NCBI GenBank assembly: GCA_032717465.1
Contig: CM064697.1
Location: forward strand, 3,635,001 to 3,699,000
From: Coenobita brevimanus
Taxonomy: Eukaryota; Arthropoda; Malacostraca; Decapoda; Coenobitidae
Length of the DNA stretch: 64,000 nucleotides
Direction: 5' to 3'
Below are positions 47,041-59,800 of this stretch, one piece after another. Position numbers and translations under genes: made by a program. Every line of letters begins with the position of its first letter. Position 1 is the first letter of the stretch. The notes under the pieces are model-generated. The model had not been told where the DNA came from. It saw only the letters and a program-made list of their open reading frames with translations, and searched no databases.

Positions 47041-47770
47041 TGTGAACTTTGTTGAGTAATTGTACACATGAGCTCATTGTGATTTTGTAGTTTACAATAC
47101 TGTACCTGTACAGAATGGGAGAGACTGATCTGCCACCAGGCAACTTGTCTCTTAAGCCCCATCCCCTTCCTGGAGTCCTGGCCTTTGGTCTGTAGCCTCC
47201 CACTCTCTGTGTGGGGCCTATGAGACAGGTTGTTTGGTGGCGGGTATAGATAATCAATGGATAACTACTGTCGACTCTGGGAGGTACTGGGAGGTACTAC
47301 CATGACAGTGAAGTGTGGCTTTACATTTGGCAACTAGGTACATAATCATCACTCGTTGGCAAGAAACATTCACCTACAGGTAAAGACTCTACAGTCAGAG
47401 TCCAATCTGAAACTCTTTACATTGTCACAGATTTTATTACACATCTTAGATATCTTTTTTTCCAAACATCTTTCTGCAGCTGTTGAGAAGTAATTACTGT
47501 AGTTGGTTTTGACACTTGGCTAAGCTTTCAGTCCCTGGAAAACATCAGCTGTACCATAGCCAACCCCAGTACTGGGATTCCTTAAGAGGAAACATCATTT
47601 TCCTGTATGTATATCTGTTTGAGTGTAGTTGTTCATTTGTGAGGATTTTTTATTGCTATTCTGATGTCTTGTTAGTTTGTACAGAACCCGTTTTTCTTTC
47701 AGATATATATTTTTTGCCTGTATATTATATTCATTAATATATAATTAACCCTGCTTTTTCCCTCCTCTTT
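47041..47770. other. Intron between PLCL exons e and f
   Basis: Mixed composition with no clear repeat. 47100-47250 contains a possible old SINE piece (reverse strand ...TTGGTCTGTAGCC...), not convincing. Confidence 0.45.
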
Positions 47771-47777
47771 CCCGTAG

Positions 47778-47956
47778 TGGCTCTTAATTTCCAGACACCA
47801 GGACAAATGATGGATGTGTATGAGGGCAGGTTCCGGGCTAATGGTGGATGTGGGTACTTGCTGAAGCCAGCTGTTATGAGAGAACACATCTCGCTCTTCT
47901 CAGCTCACTCTCGTGACACCATACCTGGTGTGGCCCCTCAGCTCCTCAAAATAAAG
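47778..47956 (+). CDS. PLCL: PLCL exon f: end of the Y domain
   Basis: Starts after TTTCCCGTAG and continues VALNFQTPGQMMDVYEGRF, then NGGCGYLLKPAVMRE, ending PGVAPQLLKIK at the donor GTGAGA (phase 0). The NFQTPG and GGCGYLLKP blocks close the catalytic barrel in all PLC-type proteins. The sequence ends exactly at the Y-C2 boundary. Confidence 0.94.
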
Positions 47957-48383
47957 GTGAGAAAAGTTTTGAATGTATGGCAAGGAAGGAGTCTTATGTT
48001 CAAGGAGACATAACTGTATTTTTTTCTTTTGGAAGATATGCATTACCTGATACAGTATTGGCTGAGTGAATTCTTATCTGCCTTGGATTAAAGAAGACTG
48101 AGAGTTTGGTAGAGATGAAATGGGAGAATGCTTAGTAAGAGGCTGCAATTTAGTCCGAGGCTCACAATGGGCATGACAAGCATGACAAGGTAAAAGAGAA
48201 ATCAGTAGGCTGCTTTACTAACTTTACAGTACTGTGTGCCAGAAAATGAATGAAATGGGAAGTTGTATCTTTGGTTCAGTGTCTAACTATACCGTATTTA
48301 TCATCCAATACCACCCAGAATTGAATTTGAATCAGTCTGCACAAGTTAGCAGTAGTTTCATCATAATTTCCCTATTCATTCAG

Positions 48384-48495
48384 GTGATCAGCGGCCAGTG
48401 TCTTCCAAAGCCTCGTGGTTCCACGGCAACAAAAGCCAGCTTTATTGACCCGTATGTTGTTATTCAGATATTTGGAATTCCAGCTGATTGTACTG
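48384..48495 (+). CDS. PLCL: PLCL exon g: start of the C2 domain
   Basis: Starts after CATTCAG with [10 protein letters not shown] and reaches [20 protein letters not shown]. The IDPYV strand is the first calcium-binding-loop motif of PLC-type C2 domains, and its Asp is present. The donor is GTGAGT at 48496, phase 1; with the next exon the split codon gives Glu. A loop of polar residues (RGSTATKAS) replaces the usual short loop. Confidence 0.92.
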
Positions 48496-48782
48496 GTGAG
48501 TCAAGGATAATTTCCTCAGATGTGCCTAGTTTTAAGCAGAGAACCTTTTCCCCAAGTTCTTTCACCCCTGTGTCTTAATGATCTAACACAGGTCTTTTCA
48601 CTTGAGTCTTGTAATATGTGTCTTATAATCCAAACGTCATTTCTTGTAGCACAGTGTTATCTCTGTCTGCAGATTGTACAGTGAATCAGTGCATTTCCTT
48701 TTATAACCCTCAACTCAGTCTTTGAATTAAAGCCTTTCCAGTCATGAACCCTAATATTGTATTCGCTTGTCTATGTCACCAG

Positions 48783-48959
48783 AGGCCAAGACACGAACTG
48801 TAAGCAATGACAGCAGCTTCCCAATATTTGATGAAAGCTTTGAGTTCCATATCACCTTACCTGAGTTGGCCTTGGTGCGATTTGTAGTCCTGGATGATGA
48901 TTTTATTGGTGATGACTTTGTGGGTCAGTGCACCATCCCCCTTGACTGCATCCAAACAG
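48783..48959 (+). CDS. PLCL: PLCL exon h: central C2 domain
   Basis: Begins after ATGTCACCAG. It reads [40 protein letters not shown] and [19 protein letters not shown]. The NP-type [10 protein letters not shown] and the acidic loop [10 protein letters not shown] are the classical C2 features and keep acidic residues that could bind calcium. The donor is GTGAGC starting at 48960, phase 1, so the final Gly codon is completed by the next exon. Confidence 0.93.
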
Positions 48960-49492
48960 GTGAGCAAGAGATGAGACATTCATACCTGGCAAGATTGAAA
49001 CTTTAGTGCATTTATCTTGGCTCACACTATTTCCTCATAACTGAAGAAAGTATTCTACATCTCCAGCTAGGTGCATGACCTCCTCCTTTGCCACAGACAA
49101 GTTCTTGTCAGTAGAACTTTGAAAATATTTTGAGATAAGTTGCTTTTACTATAGCTTCACTACTCCACTTTTATGGTTTAACGACTAGAAATCTTTGTGT
49201 TTTATGTATTCATTAGGATATGTTTAGTTTCAGAATTAATGTACAGGTAGATTCTATACTGTATTACAGTAACGGTATATTGTACCTGGGTTTTCATCCA
49301 AATAATGCACACAGTCTGTATGGCAAAAGATGTACACCATGAAATTCTGAAGCATTGTATTTTGAAGTTATATTATTTCTGCAAAATCATGTATAATCAA
49401 ACACTTGAACTGTATCCTATTTTTAAAGTGTTTTATTTTGTCCTTTGCAAACCTGCTTTGACCTATTTTGGTTTATCCACCTTCGACCCAAG

Positions 49493-49590
49493 GCTACCGG
49501 CATGTGCGGCTGCTGTCCAGTATGGGGGAACCAATGGACTCTGCGACACTCTTCATCCATGTCTCTATATCTATTAAAACAGGTGCTGGG
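49493..49590 (+). CDS. PLCL: PLCL exon i: end of the C2 domain
   Basis: Acceptor CGACCCAAG at 49492. The sequence reads YRHVRLLSSMGEPMDSATLF then IHVSISIKTGAG. YRHVRLLS is the conserved last part of PLC C2 domains. I chose the donor GTGAGT at 49591 (phase 0), which keeps frame with exon j; a GT at 49583 is a weaker alternative. Confidence 0.9.
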
Positions 49591-50044
49591 GTGAGTCATC
49601 TTTGATTTATCATAGCAGACTTTGTTGTTTTTATCGTTTATAAAGCTGCTAAATTTCTTCTTGACATAAAACATGTACTGTGCAATGTGCATCAGTAAAC
49701 ATCTTGATCTTATTGGGTCAGATTATCTTCTAACACTTTCTTGCACAGAACTGTTTGAATATCAAATACAGTAATAAAAAGTCATGCAAGTTTTATATCT
49801 ATATAAATATCAACTGTATCATGGGACGTCAACTGTACAAAAAAGAAGTATGCATACTTTGTTACTGTTGTTGCTTTTGCCATTATTTTTTCATCCATAA
49901 AATTTCGAACTGACCATTTCCATCCCTATACCAACCAACCTACAATGTTCATTTTCACAATTCATTAACCTGCCATGCACCACCACCATTCTTACCAATT
50001 CTACTCACACCATTCCACCCACCCCTCCCTTGTTTGAATCTCCC

Positions 50045-50103
<59 letters not shown>

Positions 50104-50233
50104 TGCACGCACGCACGCACGCACAAATACTAAACTTTTAAAAGAAATTCATTTCCAACCACCAGTGCTACATCTTGTACAATTCCAATCTTCACAGAAT
50201 GTTGTCATCCTGCCCTGCCTGACCATCAGCCTC

Positions 50234-50296
<63 letters not shown>

Positions 50297-51420
50297 TTGA
50301 TTTGCACTTTCCTAGGTTTACCTGAAACACACATCTCCTCCACTTCCATCTCATTCTTAGTCTTCATTTCTTCATGTTTTCTTGCATTTGTGGGATACTC
50401 TCCTGCTGGAAGGTAGGTGTTTATGCAACAAAGCTTCTTTCCAGCACAGGCGTCAAATACAGTTCTCCCTGTTTCCATCCAAAGTTGGCACTCCCCAAGA
50501 ATTTATCATTTCATTCATCTTTTCCTTTCTGGCCTTAGCTGTTTATAATATCGGATAAAACCAGTGTCACCTTTCTATTAAACCCTTCAGTTCACACTTC
50601 TAGGTTTGCCCGGATTTTTTATGCATTTTTTTCCAACATATGAAGGCACATACAAACACAGATGCCCTTGTTTGTATCACTAGTTTTTTCTTCAGTCTAA
50701 AGAGGTCTTTCCCAAGCTGAAAATAATAATGTCATTAACAAAGAAGTATAAAGGCATTTTATGGCATGGAAGAATTTAATGGAGGCAGTCTCCGACACAT
50801 TCAGTACAAAAGACCTTCTCAGATCCCGAATGAACTAGTCATGAAGTTATGGACATAGTTTTAAAAATAAATAAATAAATAAAGTTAACTGTTTGACTGC
50901 ACATTGCTTGGTCTTATTCACCCATAAACTATATGATTCCATTATTTGACCAAGTACTGTAAGCAGACATTTTGCACTTTGAGTGTGCTGTCTGTTTATA
51001 GTAATTATTGTTACAGAGGTAATAAAATTCTCATAATCATACACTGTAGGAATTAAAGTAAGACAGAAGTTAGGTGTCACAGACTTTTATTACAAGCACA
51101 ATTTCTGAAAATACTGTTTATAAAAATGCCCCAGTTTCATCCATTCACTTTGTTTTTGAAAATATTTATACATGTGACATGGTTCAGTGTTGTTCACCCT
51201 AGTGGCAGCTGTCCATGCTACTTGGTCTCTGGCAGCATCTCTGTTTTAACCCTTAACAATGAAGTCATTTTGTAGGACCTCATCCCAAGTCTTTTAGATC
51301 TTCCTTTCGGTGCTTTGCCCTCCTTATTCACTAGAGCAGTGGTACTGAATAGGGAAGTGAACATGATAGTATTGTAATCCCCCCCCTCTAACATGTTGAA
51401 GTAAAGCTTGGACTCTTTTG
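49591..51420. other. Intron between PLCL exons i and j, first part
   Basis: Contains (CA)n(CGCA)n at 50047-50125, a C run plus (CT)n at 50232-50295, and (ATAA)n at 50866-50884. No gene or element recognised elsewhere. Confidence 0.7.
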
Positions 51421-51424
51421 GAGA

Positions 51425-51702
51425 AATACAAGTCTTGAATGAGAGGAATGGAAATTAGTTATTTAAACAGAGCTTGTGAAGCTAAAAGAAGAGATGAACT
51501 GACCAATGAGGAAGTGAAGGAGCATTGTGATGTTGATGTGAATGTGCTAGAAAGCATTAGTGAGAGATTGACCAGGAGGGTGTATGTGAGTGATGTGGAG
51601 GGGGAAACCAAGGATAATATGGATGGTTGGAGTGGAAAACTAATTGAATGAAAGAGTGTGGACTGGAGAGAGAGCAACCTGATGGCAGATGACAGAATGA
51701 CA
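51425..51702 (+). mobile_element. Non-LTR retrotransposon C-terminal fragment, interrupted by a SINE
   Basis: Reads MEISYLNRACEAKRRDELTN, then EEVKEHCDVDVNVLESI and RRVYVSDVEG, ending MADDRMT. The frame resumes after the SINE at 52045 as TWRWRCFNCS and stops. It lacks the block between LESI and RRVY found near 57.0 kb. Confidence 0.85.
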
Positions 51703-52045
51703 TTTTTTTTTTTTTTTATGTGTCCTACTTTGGGCATAGGCTTCACAGCCTGCTCCCAAGGCCCAGTAGTCCCCCTACATACCATACACCTCAACATGTC
51801 TTCACTTCGGTGCCAACACCCACCATCCATATTGAGTACATGCCAGGGCTGTCTCATACTGGACTGGTGTATTGGTATTAGTGGAGGTATTTTTATGACA
51901 TGTCGGTGGGTCGTCTGGTAGATCAGTAAAGTCTGATTTTATGAAATTCAGATCCTGAAACTGTTCCCTGCCCCAGCGGGGATTTGAACCTGGGTCCGGT
52001 AGGACTGCAGGCCACCTCTCTACCGATTGAGCCACTGCCTCCCCC
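51703..52045 (-). mobile_element. tRNA-derived SINE inserted into a LINE
   Basis: Minus-strand head at 52045-51965 is tRNA-like (GTGGCTCAATCGGTAGAG and GGTTCAAATCC), with body as at 24058-24388, ending in an A tail (T run at 51703-51717). The apparent minus-strand frame VAQSVERWPAVLPDPGSNP is the translated tRNA region, not a gene. Confidence 0.9.
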
Positions 52046-52199
52046 ATGGAGATGGAGATGTTTTAATTGTTCGTAGCCACGTTTTTCAGGATTAAGTCAT
52101 CTAGCCATAGATAGATATTTTCACCCAGCTATCATTCTTTATATTCTTCACATGCCCTCCCTATACCAAAAGAAAATAATAATAATAATCAGTCTCCTC

Positions 52200-53760
52200 T
52201 TATGCATAACATCATCAATGCCTTCAGATCCCAGCTGCTCATTTGTGATTATGCAGTTTGCAGTTCTATCATTCAGGGAAGCATTATACATCCATTTGAC
52301 CATTCTCATCTCTGTACCAACAAACATATGTGTGTCCTTCCTCCTTATTGCTCAAGTTTCACAGCCATAAACCATTACACTTTTCACACATGCAGCAGAC
52401 ATTGTAGAAGGAAAGGTAAAAGTTTCCATCCACTTCTAACAGTAGTTCTGTCCTCCAGCACAGACTTCACCTTGCAGGTAGCCGAATTCCTCAAAACACT
52501 CAAGGGATATGTCCACCAAATCAGTTCTGACATGTCCAGCCCTTTCTCCTTGTTCACCCCTACACACAGCACACTCGAAGCCTGCCACATCCTGCAGCAT
52601 ACCTCTGATGCCACTGAACCTCTTGTGTACTCATTTGTTGCAGACAGTACATAAGACTGAATTGTTCCCAGTGCCCTCCCACCATACAAACCTGGCCACA
52701 CACCCTCAGTCACCACAGTGCTACCATCCACTTAAGTGATTATCATTTTTGTTTTATCCACAATGTTTCTAAGTTCCTGTAACTCCACTCCATCTCTCCA
52801 CCATATTAAACTCTCAGTGATCTCCCCCTCATTCTGTGCAGTCATCAGTAGCTCACTGGCATACAGTTCTCAAGGAAAGTCAGTTCTTAAATCCACTTGA
52901 CAGTGCCTACCGTAAAACAACATAAACAGCAAATGGCTAAGAATTGATCCCTGGTGTTCTCCAACATTTACTGAGGATTCATCATGGAGACTACCATTCA
53001 CTCTTACTTAGGTAGTTGCATCCTCAAACATTGTCACACTTACTCTGACAATCCACTCCTCAGCACTCAGTTTCATCATTGCCCACTGTACCACCTCTCT
53101 AGGTACCATGTTAATAGTTTTCTCCAAGTCAACAAAAAAAAGCACTGCACATTTCTCTTTTCATACCCAAGAACTTTTCCTGGTGTTGCCTAGCAATACA
53201 TACTACTTCAGTAGTTCCTCTGCAATTTGTGAAACCAAATAACTTCTCATAAATATCCATTTTCTTCTTAATTATCCATTACAGTACTCTTCCCTTGATT
53301 ATCACTACAGTATTTTATATAACATTTTCAGGTCCCTTTAGTTATCTTGATCAAGAGCTTCACCATTCGCCTTATAAACATTCATAATCACTCTTCAGCT
53401 GGTTATTTGCCACATGCATTCATGTATAACAGCATCTATCAAATCAGTTGCTAATCTCACTCCAATATCCTCAGAGACTTTCAGCTTTTAGGCATGCACA
53501 CCAGGTACAACCTCAGCTTTACCCATTTTCATTATATCAATTGTTTTAGCAATAGCCCAAAGAGGATTCCCTTGTGAATTATCTATATTTGCAATTTTAT
53601 TGTAATATAAAGCAGCCCACAATTTTGGATTTGAAATTGATATCACCATGCTCACTTCTCTTTCATATGGCCCCACTGATACATCATGTAAACTCCCCCA
53701 CCAATACCATAACAGTATAATTGAATGTGACATCCTCATTGTACAATATTACAATAGAAG
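52200..53760 (-). mobile_element. Decayed non-LTR retrotransposon with reverse transcriptase
   Basis: Minus strand from about 53156: FFVDLEKTINMVPREVVQWA, then VRVNGSLHDESSVNVGEHQG and SILSHLLF; these are RT motifs with the AFD core changed to TIN. Further down is VLEDRTTVRSGWKLLPFL. Several stops and frameshifts. It is a different family from the LINEs at 54 and 57 kb. Confidence 0.8.
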
Positions 53761-53976
53761 TTGTGAGGATTAGTGGTCAGATGCCAGGTGATGGGTTAGG
53801 GCTATGTGCAGTACATGGTGGATTACTGGACCTAGGGAACAGCAAGGAAGAGAGAGAGAAAAAAAGCACTTTGTTTGTTTGTTTTTTTCTGCTTCTTCCT
53901 TTCATTCTGTTTTTACCTAATTTATTCAGTTGATAATTGCCCATCCATAATCTAACTGGACTGCTTGTTGCCACAG

Positions 53977-54063
53977 GTTCAGCGTGTGAAGGGCAAAAGG
54001 GCAGACAAAGTGAAACCAGACATCAAGCCTATAGGTCTTAGAGCAGCTGACGATATCTTTAAG
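53977..54063 (+). CDS. PLCL: PLCL exon j: start of the PLCL-specific C-terminal extension
   Basis: A 29-codon exon after TTGTTGCCACAG reads VQRVKGKRADKVKPDIKPIG then LRAADDIFK, with donor GTAACT (phase 0). The basic stretch followed by a GL(K/R)..DDIFK block is what separates PLCL from PLC-delta, which ends at the C2 domain. It sits between two LINE insertions, at 52.2-53.8 kb and 54.2-55.6 kb. Confidence 0.9.
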
Positions 54064-54239
54064 GTAACTGTTGTACAGTATTGTTAATGGTGTTGTGTTT
54101 ATATATGCATGATTTACCACACATGCAGTCAGTGCTGTACTGTACTAGTTTTGCCCATACAGCTGTGTATTCAGGTTCTTAGTACAGTGCCAGTAATTTA
54201 CATATACAAGTACTGCCATTTACTACTGTATTAGCATTT

Positions 54240-55620
54240 TAAAGAGAACATAAAACATAGTAAATGAGGAGTTTGGCAGGCAGTACATATAGAAAGAAAA
54301 TAAGAAGGTTGTTTTGGAAAGACATGTGGAAAATTTTAGGTGGAGGTGAGAGTAACAGAGGATTTAAGGGAATGGATGGTAAGGTGTTAGTGGAAAGAGG
54401 TGAGAAGCTAGAGATATGGAGAGAACATTTCATGCACTCAATGAATGATGAATGTGAAAGAAATGATGTAATGTCGAACTGGAGGATGATTAGACCTGAG
54501 GAAGGAATGAGATTGGAAAGTGAGATCAGCAGAGAAGTACTTTCAGCAGTAAAGAAAAAATTACTGACAGGAAAGGCTTCAGGAGTGGATGATGTGAGTG
54601 GTGAAATTGAGTGGATAGTGTTGGTGGAGGAATGTTGAGTTGGGGAGGGGAGATAGCAAGAGATTGGACCTGGAAGCTGTATAGATTAGCCAGAATATCA
54701 GGAAGGGTGCCTGAAAAGTTGAAAGAAGGTACAATAGTACCACTGTATGAGGGAAAGGGTGATAGGAGAGCATGTGAAATCCATTGGGTATGTGCTTCTT
54801 GACTGTGGAAGGAAAGGTGTATACAGGTCTATCTATCTATCTAATGCCAGACTTCACAATCTGGCAAGGGATGGCCATTTGACTTTGAGTTATTTGTTTT
54901 ACGGGGAGGGGCACTAACCTTCCACCAACCCACTTGTTGACACGTAGGGAGCATGTATGGGTGTATGGTAGAATACTGATTGAGATGGTGGAGGAAATTA
55001 CAGACGAGTTGGTAAGGAAGGATCAGGGTGAATTCAGGGAGGGCGAGAGATGTGATGACTAGATATTTCTGCAAACATGTCTGGCAGAGAAGTTCTTAGA
55101 AGTAGACCTAAATTTTGCTTGTACCATTTATGTATTTGGAGGAAAACATAATTGATACTGTAGATCAGGAGACATTGAGGAAGCTACTAGAGGTATATGC
55201 CTATGAGGTAGAGGTTTGCATACTCAAAGCTATCCAGAGTATGTGTTATGAAGTAAAAGACTCTGTGAGAGTGGATTGTGCATTTAGTGAGAGACTCACC
55301 TCAGCCGTGTGACTGAAACAGGGTTGTGTCATGTTACCATGTCTGTTTAATGCATACATACATAAATGGAATAATGAAAAAGATGAGGACATTTGGTAAG
55401 GGATTGTTTCTGAAGAGAGAAAATTATGAGTAGTAAGTGTTTTACGGATGATGCAATGGTAATAGCAAATGTGAAGTGGAAATTACAGAGTCTGACTTTG
55501 AATTTTGATACTGTGTGTGAAAGACAAACTTTAAAAGTAAATTTACAGATGAGCAGAGTGATGGTGCTTGAAAGAGGCACAGAGATGAATTGTTGTTGTT
55601 GTTGTTGTTGATGTAACTTC
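54240..55620 (+). mobile_element. Non-LTR retrotransposon family L1x, 5'-truncated, RT region
   Basis: Frames read RKKIRRLFWKDMWKILGG, LTGKASGVDDVSGE, GRVPEKLKEGTIVPLYEGKG (54705-54765), then after a nested SINE VYGRILIEMVEEITDELV. SKCFTDDAMVIANVKWKL at 55425 is the F/Y-x-DD catalytic box with Thr in place of Ala. It ends near a (GTT)n at 55590. Interrupted by stops; inactive. Confidence 0.85.
54823..54959 (-). mobile_element. 5S-SINE family body nested in the LINE
   Basis: Minus orientation with a (CTAT)n tail at its left edge and body blocks GAGGGGCACTAACCTTCCAC and CACTTG.TGACACGTAGGGAG. Flanked by GGTGTAT at 54816-54822 and 54960-54966, a likely 7-bp target-site duplication. Confidence 0.78.
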
Positions 55621-56182
55621 AGTCTCATCTGGACATGAATGGAGTGGACCTCAAGAAGTCAATTTTTTCATCTGGGTGCTTCCAGAGATCATTTATTGAG
55701 GCTATATTGAAGAATTGTGATAGTGAGGTTCATGGGATGAGTGCTGTAAGTACAGTATGTTGTGGTGCAGAGGGGTGCACTGTAGTGGAAACAATGTGGA
55801 CTGTATCTGTTGTATTTTTTGTTGGTACTGCAGTAAGAGAAGGTGACTGCTGTATCATAACCTGGCCAGTTGTAATCATTTCTTTTTGGGTAGGGTAGTT
55901 TCTGAAGGATAGATTTAAAGTGGTGGTTCGTAGTGGATGCCTTTCAGCTGGAGGTTTGGAATGACTATGTGTCTGTGTGTTTGTGAAGTATGATTTTGGG
56001 TGGGAGAGGAGGGATGTTGTTCAGGTATTTAGATGTTGCTAGGCTGTCCATATACAGGACAGTATTCTGTTTATTTCCAGTAGGGGTGGTACAGCATGAA
56101 GTTATATAATCATGTGCTGAAACAGTGAACTGTGTACTTCTTATGTTTTTATTGCCCGTAATTTGGATGAGTGTTTTTTTCA

Positions 56183-56245
56183 TTGGTGTAAATGGTTTAT
56201 ATTTGTGGTCTTTGTGCATTCCTTAATTATCTTAAACCCTTGTTT
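56183..56245. repeat. 63-bp direct repeat, first copy
   Basis: TTGGTGTAAATGGTTTATAT onward is identical to 57419-57481 except one base. The stretch 55620-56180 before it has no clear element. Confidence 0.9.
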
Positions 56246-56663
56246 TGTGTTTTTAAAAGCAAAAGAGTGTACCTAAAGATCAGTTATGGAGATGAGTTTA
56301 TGCATGAATTCCTTAGCTCAGCATCAGCACATATCCTTCTTTATGAATCAGGAACTGAAACAATATAGTATACTTCAGTGTTATTAAAAACTATTAAAAT
56401 AATATCACAAAGCTGATCAAAAAGCAGTGTCTGGCAGTGAAATATATGTATAAAAACAAAAAATCCCATGACTTACATGTTTTTTGGTCTAGGTAACCCT
56501 ATCACAAAGTATGGAAATCAAAAGTGTAATAGGTGCGTCCAGTCATGGAAAATGGTATACTGTGTTGAAAAATGAAATAATATATCTCCTTGATAAGTTA
56601 TCCCAATGTATCTAAGTGGCTTCTGTGGTGTCACTGAGGCAGTATATTTTTCTTAATGTTAGT

Positions 56664-56818
56664 TGCTACATCTATCTATCAATCTGCCTATCTATCTGTC
56701 TATCTATCTGTTTATCGATCTGTCTATCTATCTATGTGTCTGTCTGTCTATCTATCTATCTATCTCTATGTCTATCTATCTATGTATCTATCTGCCTGTC
56801 TATCTATCTATCTATTGC
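56664..56818. repeat. (TCTA)n/(TCTG)n microsatellite
   Basis: About 150 bp of interrupted tetranucleotides at the 3' end of the minus-strand LINE, which probably carries it as its tail. Confidence 0.95.
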
Positions 56819-59800
56819 TAGAAGCCTCAGTTCTGCAAGGGGTGCCCACAAACAGATCTCCTCCATGTCGCCCTGTCCCCCGCCATTTCACTGTCCTCCC
56901 CCTGGATCACCCCCCCCTCTCTCGCATACCTCTGCACTCCATCCCTCCATCTCATCCTCGGTCTCCCCCTCTGTCTCCCCCCTTCCATCTCACTCATATA
57001 CACTCTCCTCATTAGTCTCTTGCTCTCCATCCTCTCCGCATGGCCAAACCATTTCAGTGTATTTCTCCTAATGCTTTCTATCACATTCACATCCACACCA
57101 CAATGCTCCTTCACTTCCTCATTTATCAGTCTGTCTCTCCATGTAACTCCACATGCTTTTCTCGAATAACTCATTTCCACTGCACTCACTATTGACTAAC
57201 TGTGTTCTTCCAACAAGTTCCAAGCTTCACATCCATATGTTAGATTTGGTATCACAATACTATCATGCAACTACTATTTTACTTCCATGCTCACTTCCCT
57301 GTTTCATATTGCTACTTTCAAAGAACCAGCAACCTTTCATCCTTGAAGTACTCTTTCAAGCATTTCATCCTCAAACTTTCATCCCTATGCATCACATTAC
57401 CCAAGTATGTTTTATTTCTTGGTGTAAATGGTTTATATTTGTGGTCTTTGTGCATGCCTTAATTATCTTAAACCCTTGTTTCCTCATCATCCAGCCACAC
57501 TGTACATTCAGTGACTTCATTTCTCTCAAAGACCATTTTATCCACTGCCCTACCTTGTATCTATTTTATGACCCCATCCATATACAGATTGAACAGCCAT
57601 GGAGACATGACACAACCCTGTTTCAGTCCAACCTTCAGATAGAAAAATTCACTCAGTTCATTATTCATGTGCATTGCACCCTTAGCGCCCACATACATAC
57701 TCTTCACAGCATTCAACAACTTCCGTTTACTCCATGTATTCTTAATATTTTCCACTTTCCTTAGCTATCCACTCTGTCAGATGCTTTCTCCAAATCCATG
57801 AAGGCAGCTTACAGCTTCTTTCCCTTCTCTAAAAACTTTTCCACTAAAGACCTAAGGATTAATATCTGATCTGCACAACCTCTTCCCTTCCTAAAACCTC
57901 CCTGTTCCTCTTCAGCTATTTCTTCTGTTATTTCCCTAACTCTGCCAATAAGTATCCTACCACATACTTTGCCTTTTACACTTAAAAGACAAATGCCCCT
58001 ATGATTATCACACTCTTGTTTTTCCCTATTTCCTTTGTACAGGGGAATAATTATACCTGACTTTCTATTCTCTGAGACTCAACCTTCCTCCCAGGCCAAT
58101 CAGCAAATCATCCCTATCCATTCTACTACTACATGTATATCTCCCCCATGTTTCATCATTTCACCACACACTTCATCAATTTCTGGGGCTTTCTCCATTT
58201 TGACATTCTTCTTTGCTTCCACTACTTCCTACTGATCTCTTCCTCCTTCTCCCAGCCATTCCCCAGCCATTTTTACTCGCATTACTTTCAGTCTCTAAGT
58301 TTAACGTTCATTGCTTCCACAACTTCCATCCTATTGATTTCTTCCTCTCTTCTCACATCCCTCTGTCTCCCAGCCATTCCCTAGCCACTGATACTTGCAT
58401 TACTTTCATTCTCTATGTTCAGCAATTCCTTAAAGTGTTGTCTTCATCTGCTCACTTTTCCTCCCTTCTCCACTAGCAATCTACCATTTTTATCCTTCAC
58501 TCCCCTACTGAACTCTTTAACACCTTGTCTAACGCTCTTTACCTCTTTCCAGAACATTTTCTTACATTCCCTCCACTTTACACTCAAATTCTTTCCAAAT
58601 TCCTCATCCGCCCCCTTCTTACTCTGTCTTACTAACCTTTTCACCTCTCTCATCTTCTAAATAGAACACTCGCTTCCATCTCAACTTCCTCCATGCCTCA
58701 GCTTTCCATCCACTCACTATATGCTTTCTTCTTTTGCACCACAGCTTGTCTCACCTCTTCATTCTACCATGCTGTTCCTTGCACCCCCTTTCATCTTTCC
58801 TTCACTCCACACACCACCTCACATGCTGCACAGATTTCTTCTGTGAATATCTTTCACACATCCTCCACCTCCCCCATCTGCTTCAAATCATATTTACCCA
58901 ATCGCTCCTCCACTTCATTCTTATATTCCACCTTTTTCCCATCCTCTTGCACACTTTCAACCCTCCTTGTATGAACAATTTCCTCATGTCCATCCCTCCT
59001 CCTGTTCCTCCATCGAACTTGAACCTTGACTTTCACCACCACCAAGCAGTGGTCAGAAAGTCCACTCCCCCAACCTCTGAATGCTCTTTCATCCATTACA
59101 TACCTCCTCATTCTGTCATCCACACACACACATTCAACCATTGCCTTCCATTCATCCAGCTCACCACCCACCATTCTCATCACTCACCATAAAATGCTTG
59201 TGAGATGTAAATATACCTGTGAGTCATTTTGTGCCTTAAGAGGGTATTGGCTATCATTAATCCCCTTTCTGCACAAATGTCCACTAAAGCACTGCCATTA
59301 TCCACTTCTGCAACCACACCCCACTCACCAATTACTCCATCCACCTTCACATTCCCTACTTTTCTATTTATATCTCCAATCAAAAACACTCTCTCATTCC
59401 TTTCAAACTTTTCCATGCATGCTTGTACATTTGCCCAGAACTCTTCTTTCACTCTGCTTGCACAGTCTTGCGTTGGTGCATACACACACAGTCACTCATG
59501 TTTGTAATCCTACTTTCAATCTCACCCACATGATCCATGAACTAACTGATCCATACTCTCTTATATTCTCCTTCCATCTCTTGCACACAGTGATACATAC
59601 TCCCTCTTTTGCCGTCTCATTCTCACCTACTCCCGCACATATTCCCTATCCATACTCCCACTGCCTCACACTCACACCCTTTCCATATCCTGTAGTCTCA
59701 GTTAATCCACATATGTCCAGTTCTGCACCCTCAAGCACCTGGACAATCTCTCGTTCACCTCATCATTCGCACCCTTTACATTCCATGTTGCAATCTGTAC

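Noticed and set aside
51802..52047. Minus-strand frame with VAQSVERW...GSNP, often annotated as hypothetical protein
   Set aside because: It is the translated tRNA-like head and body of a SINE, found also at 24 kb.
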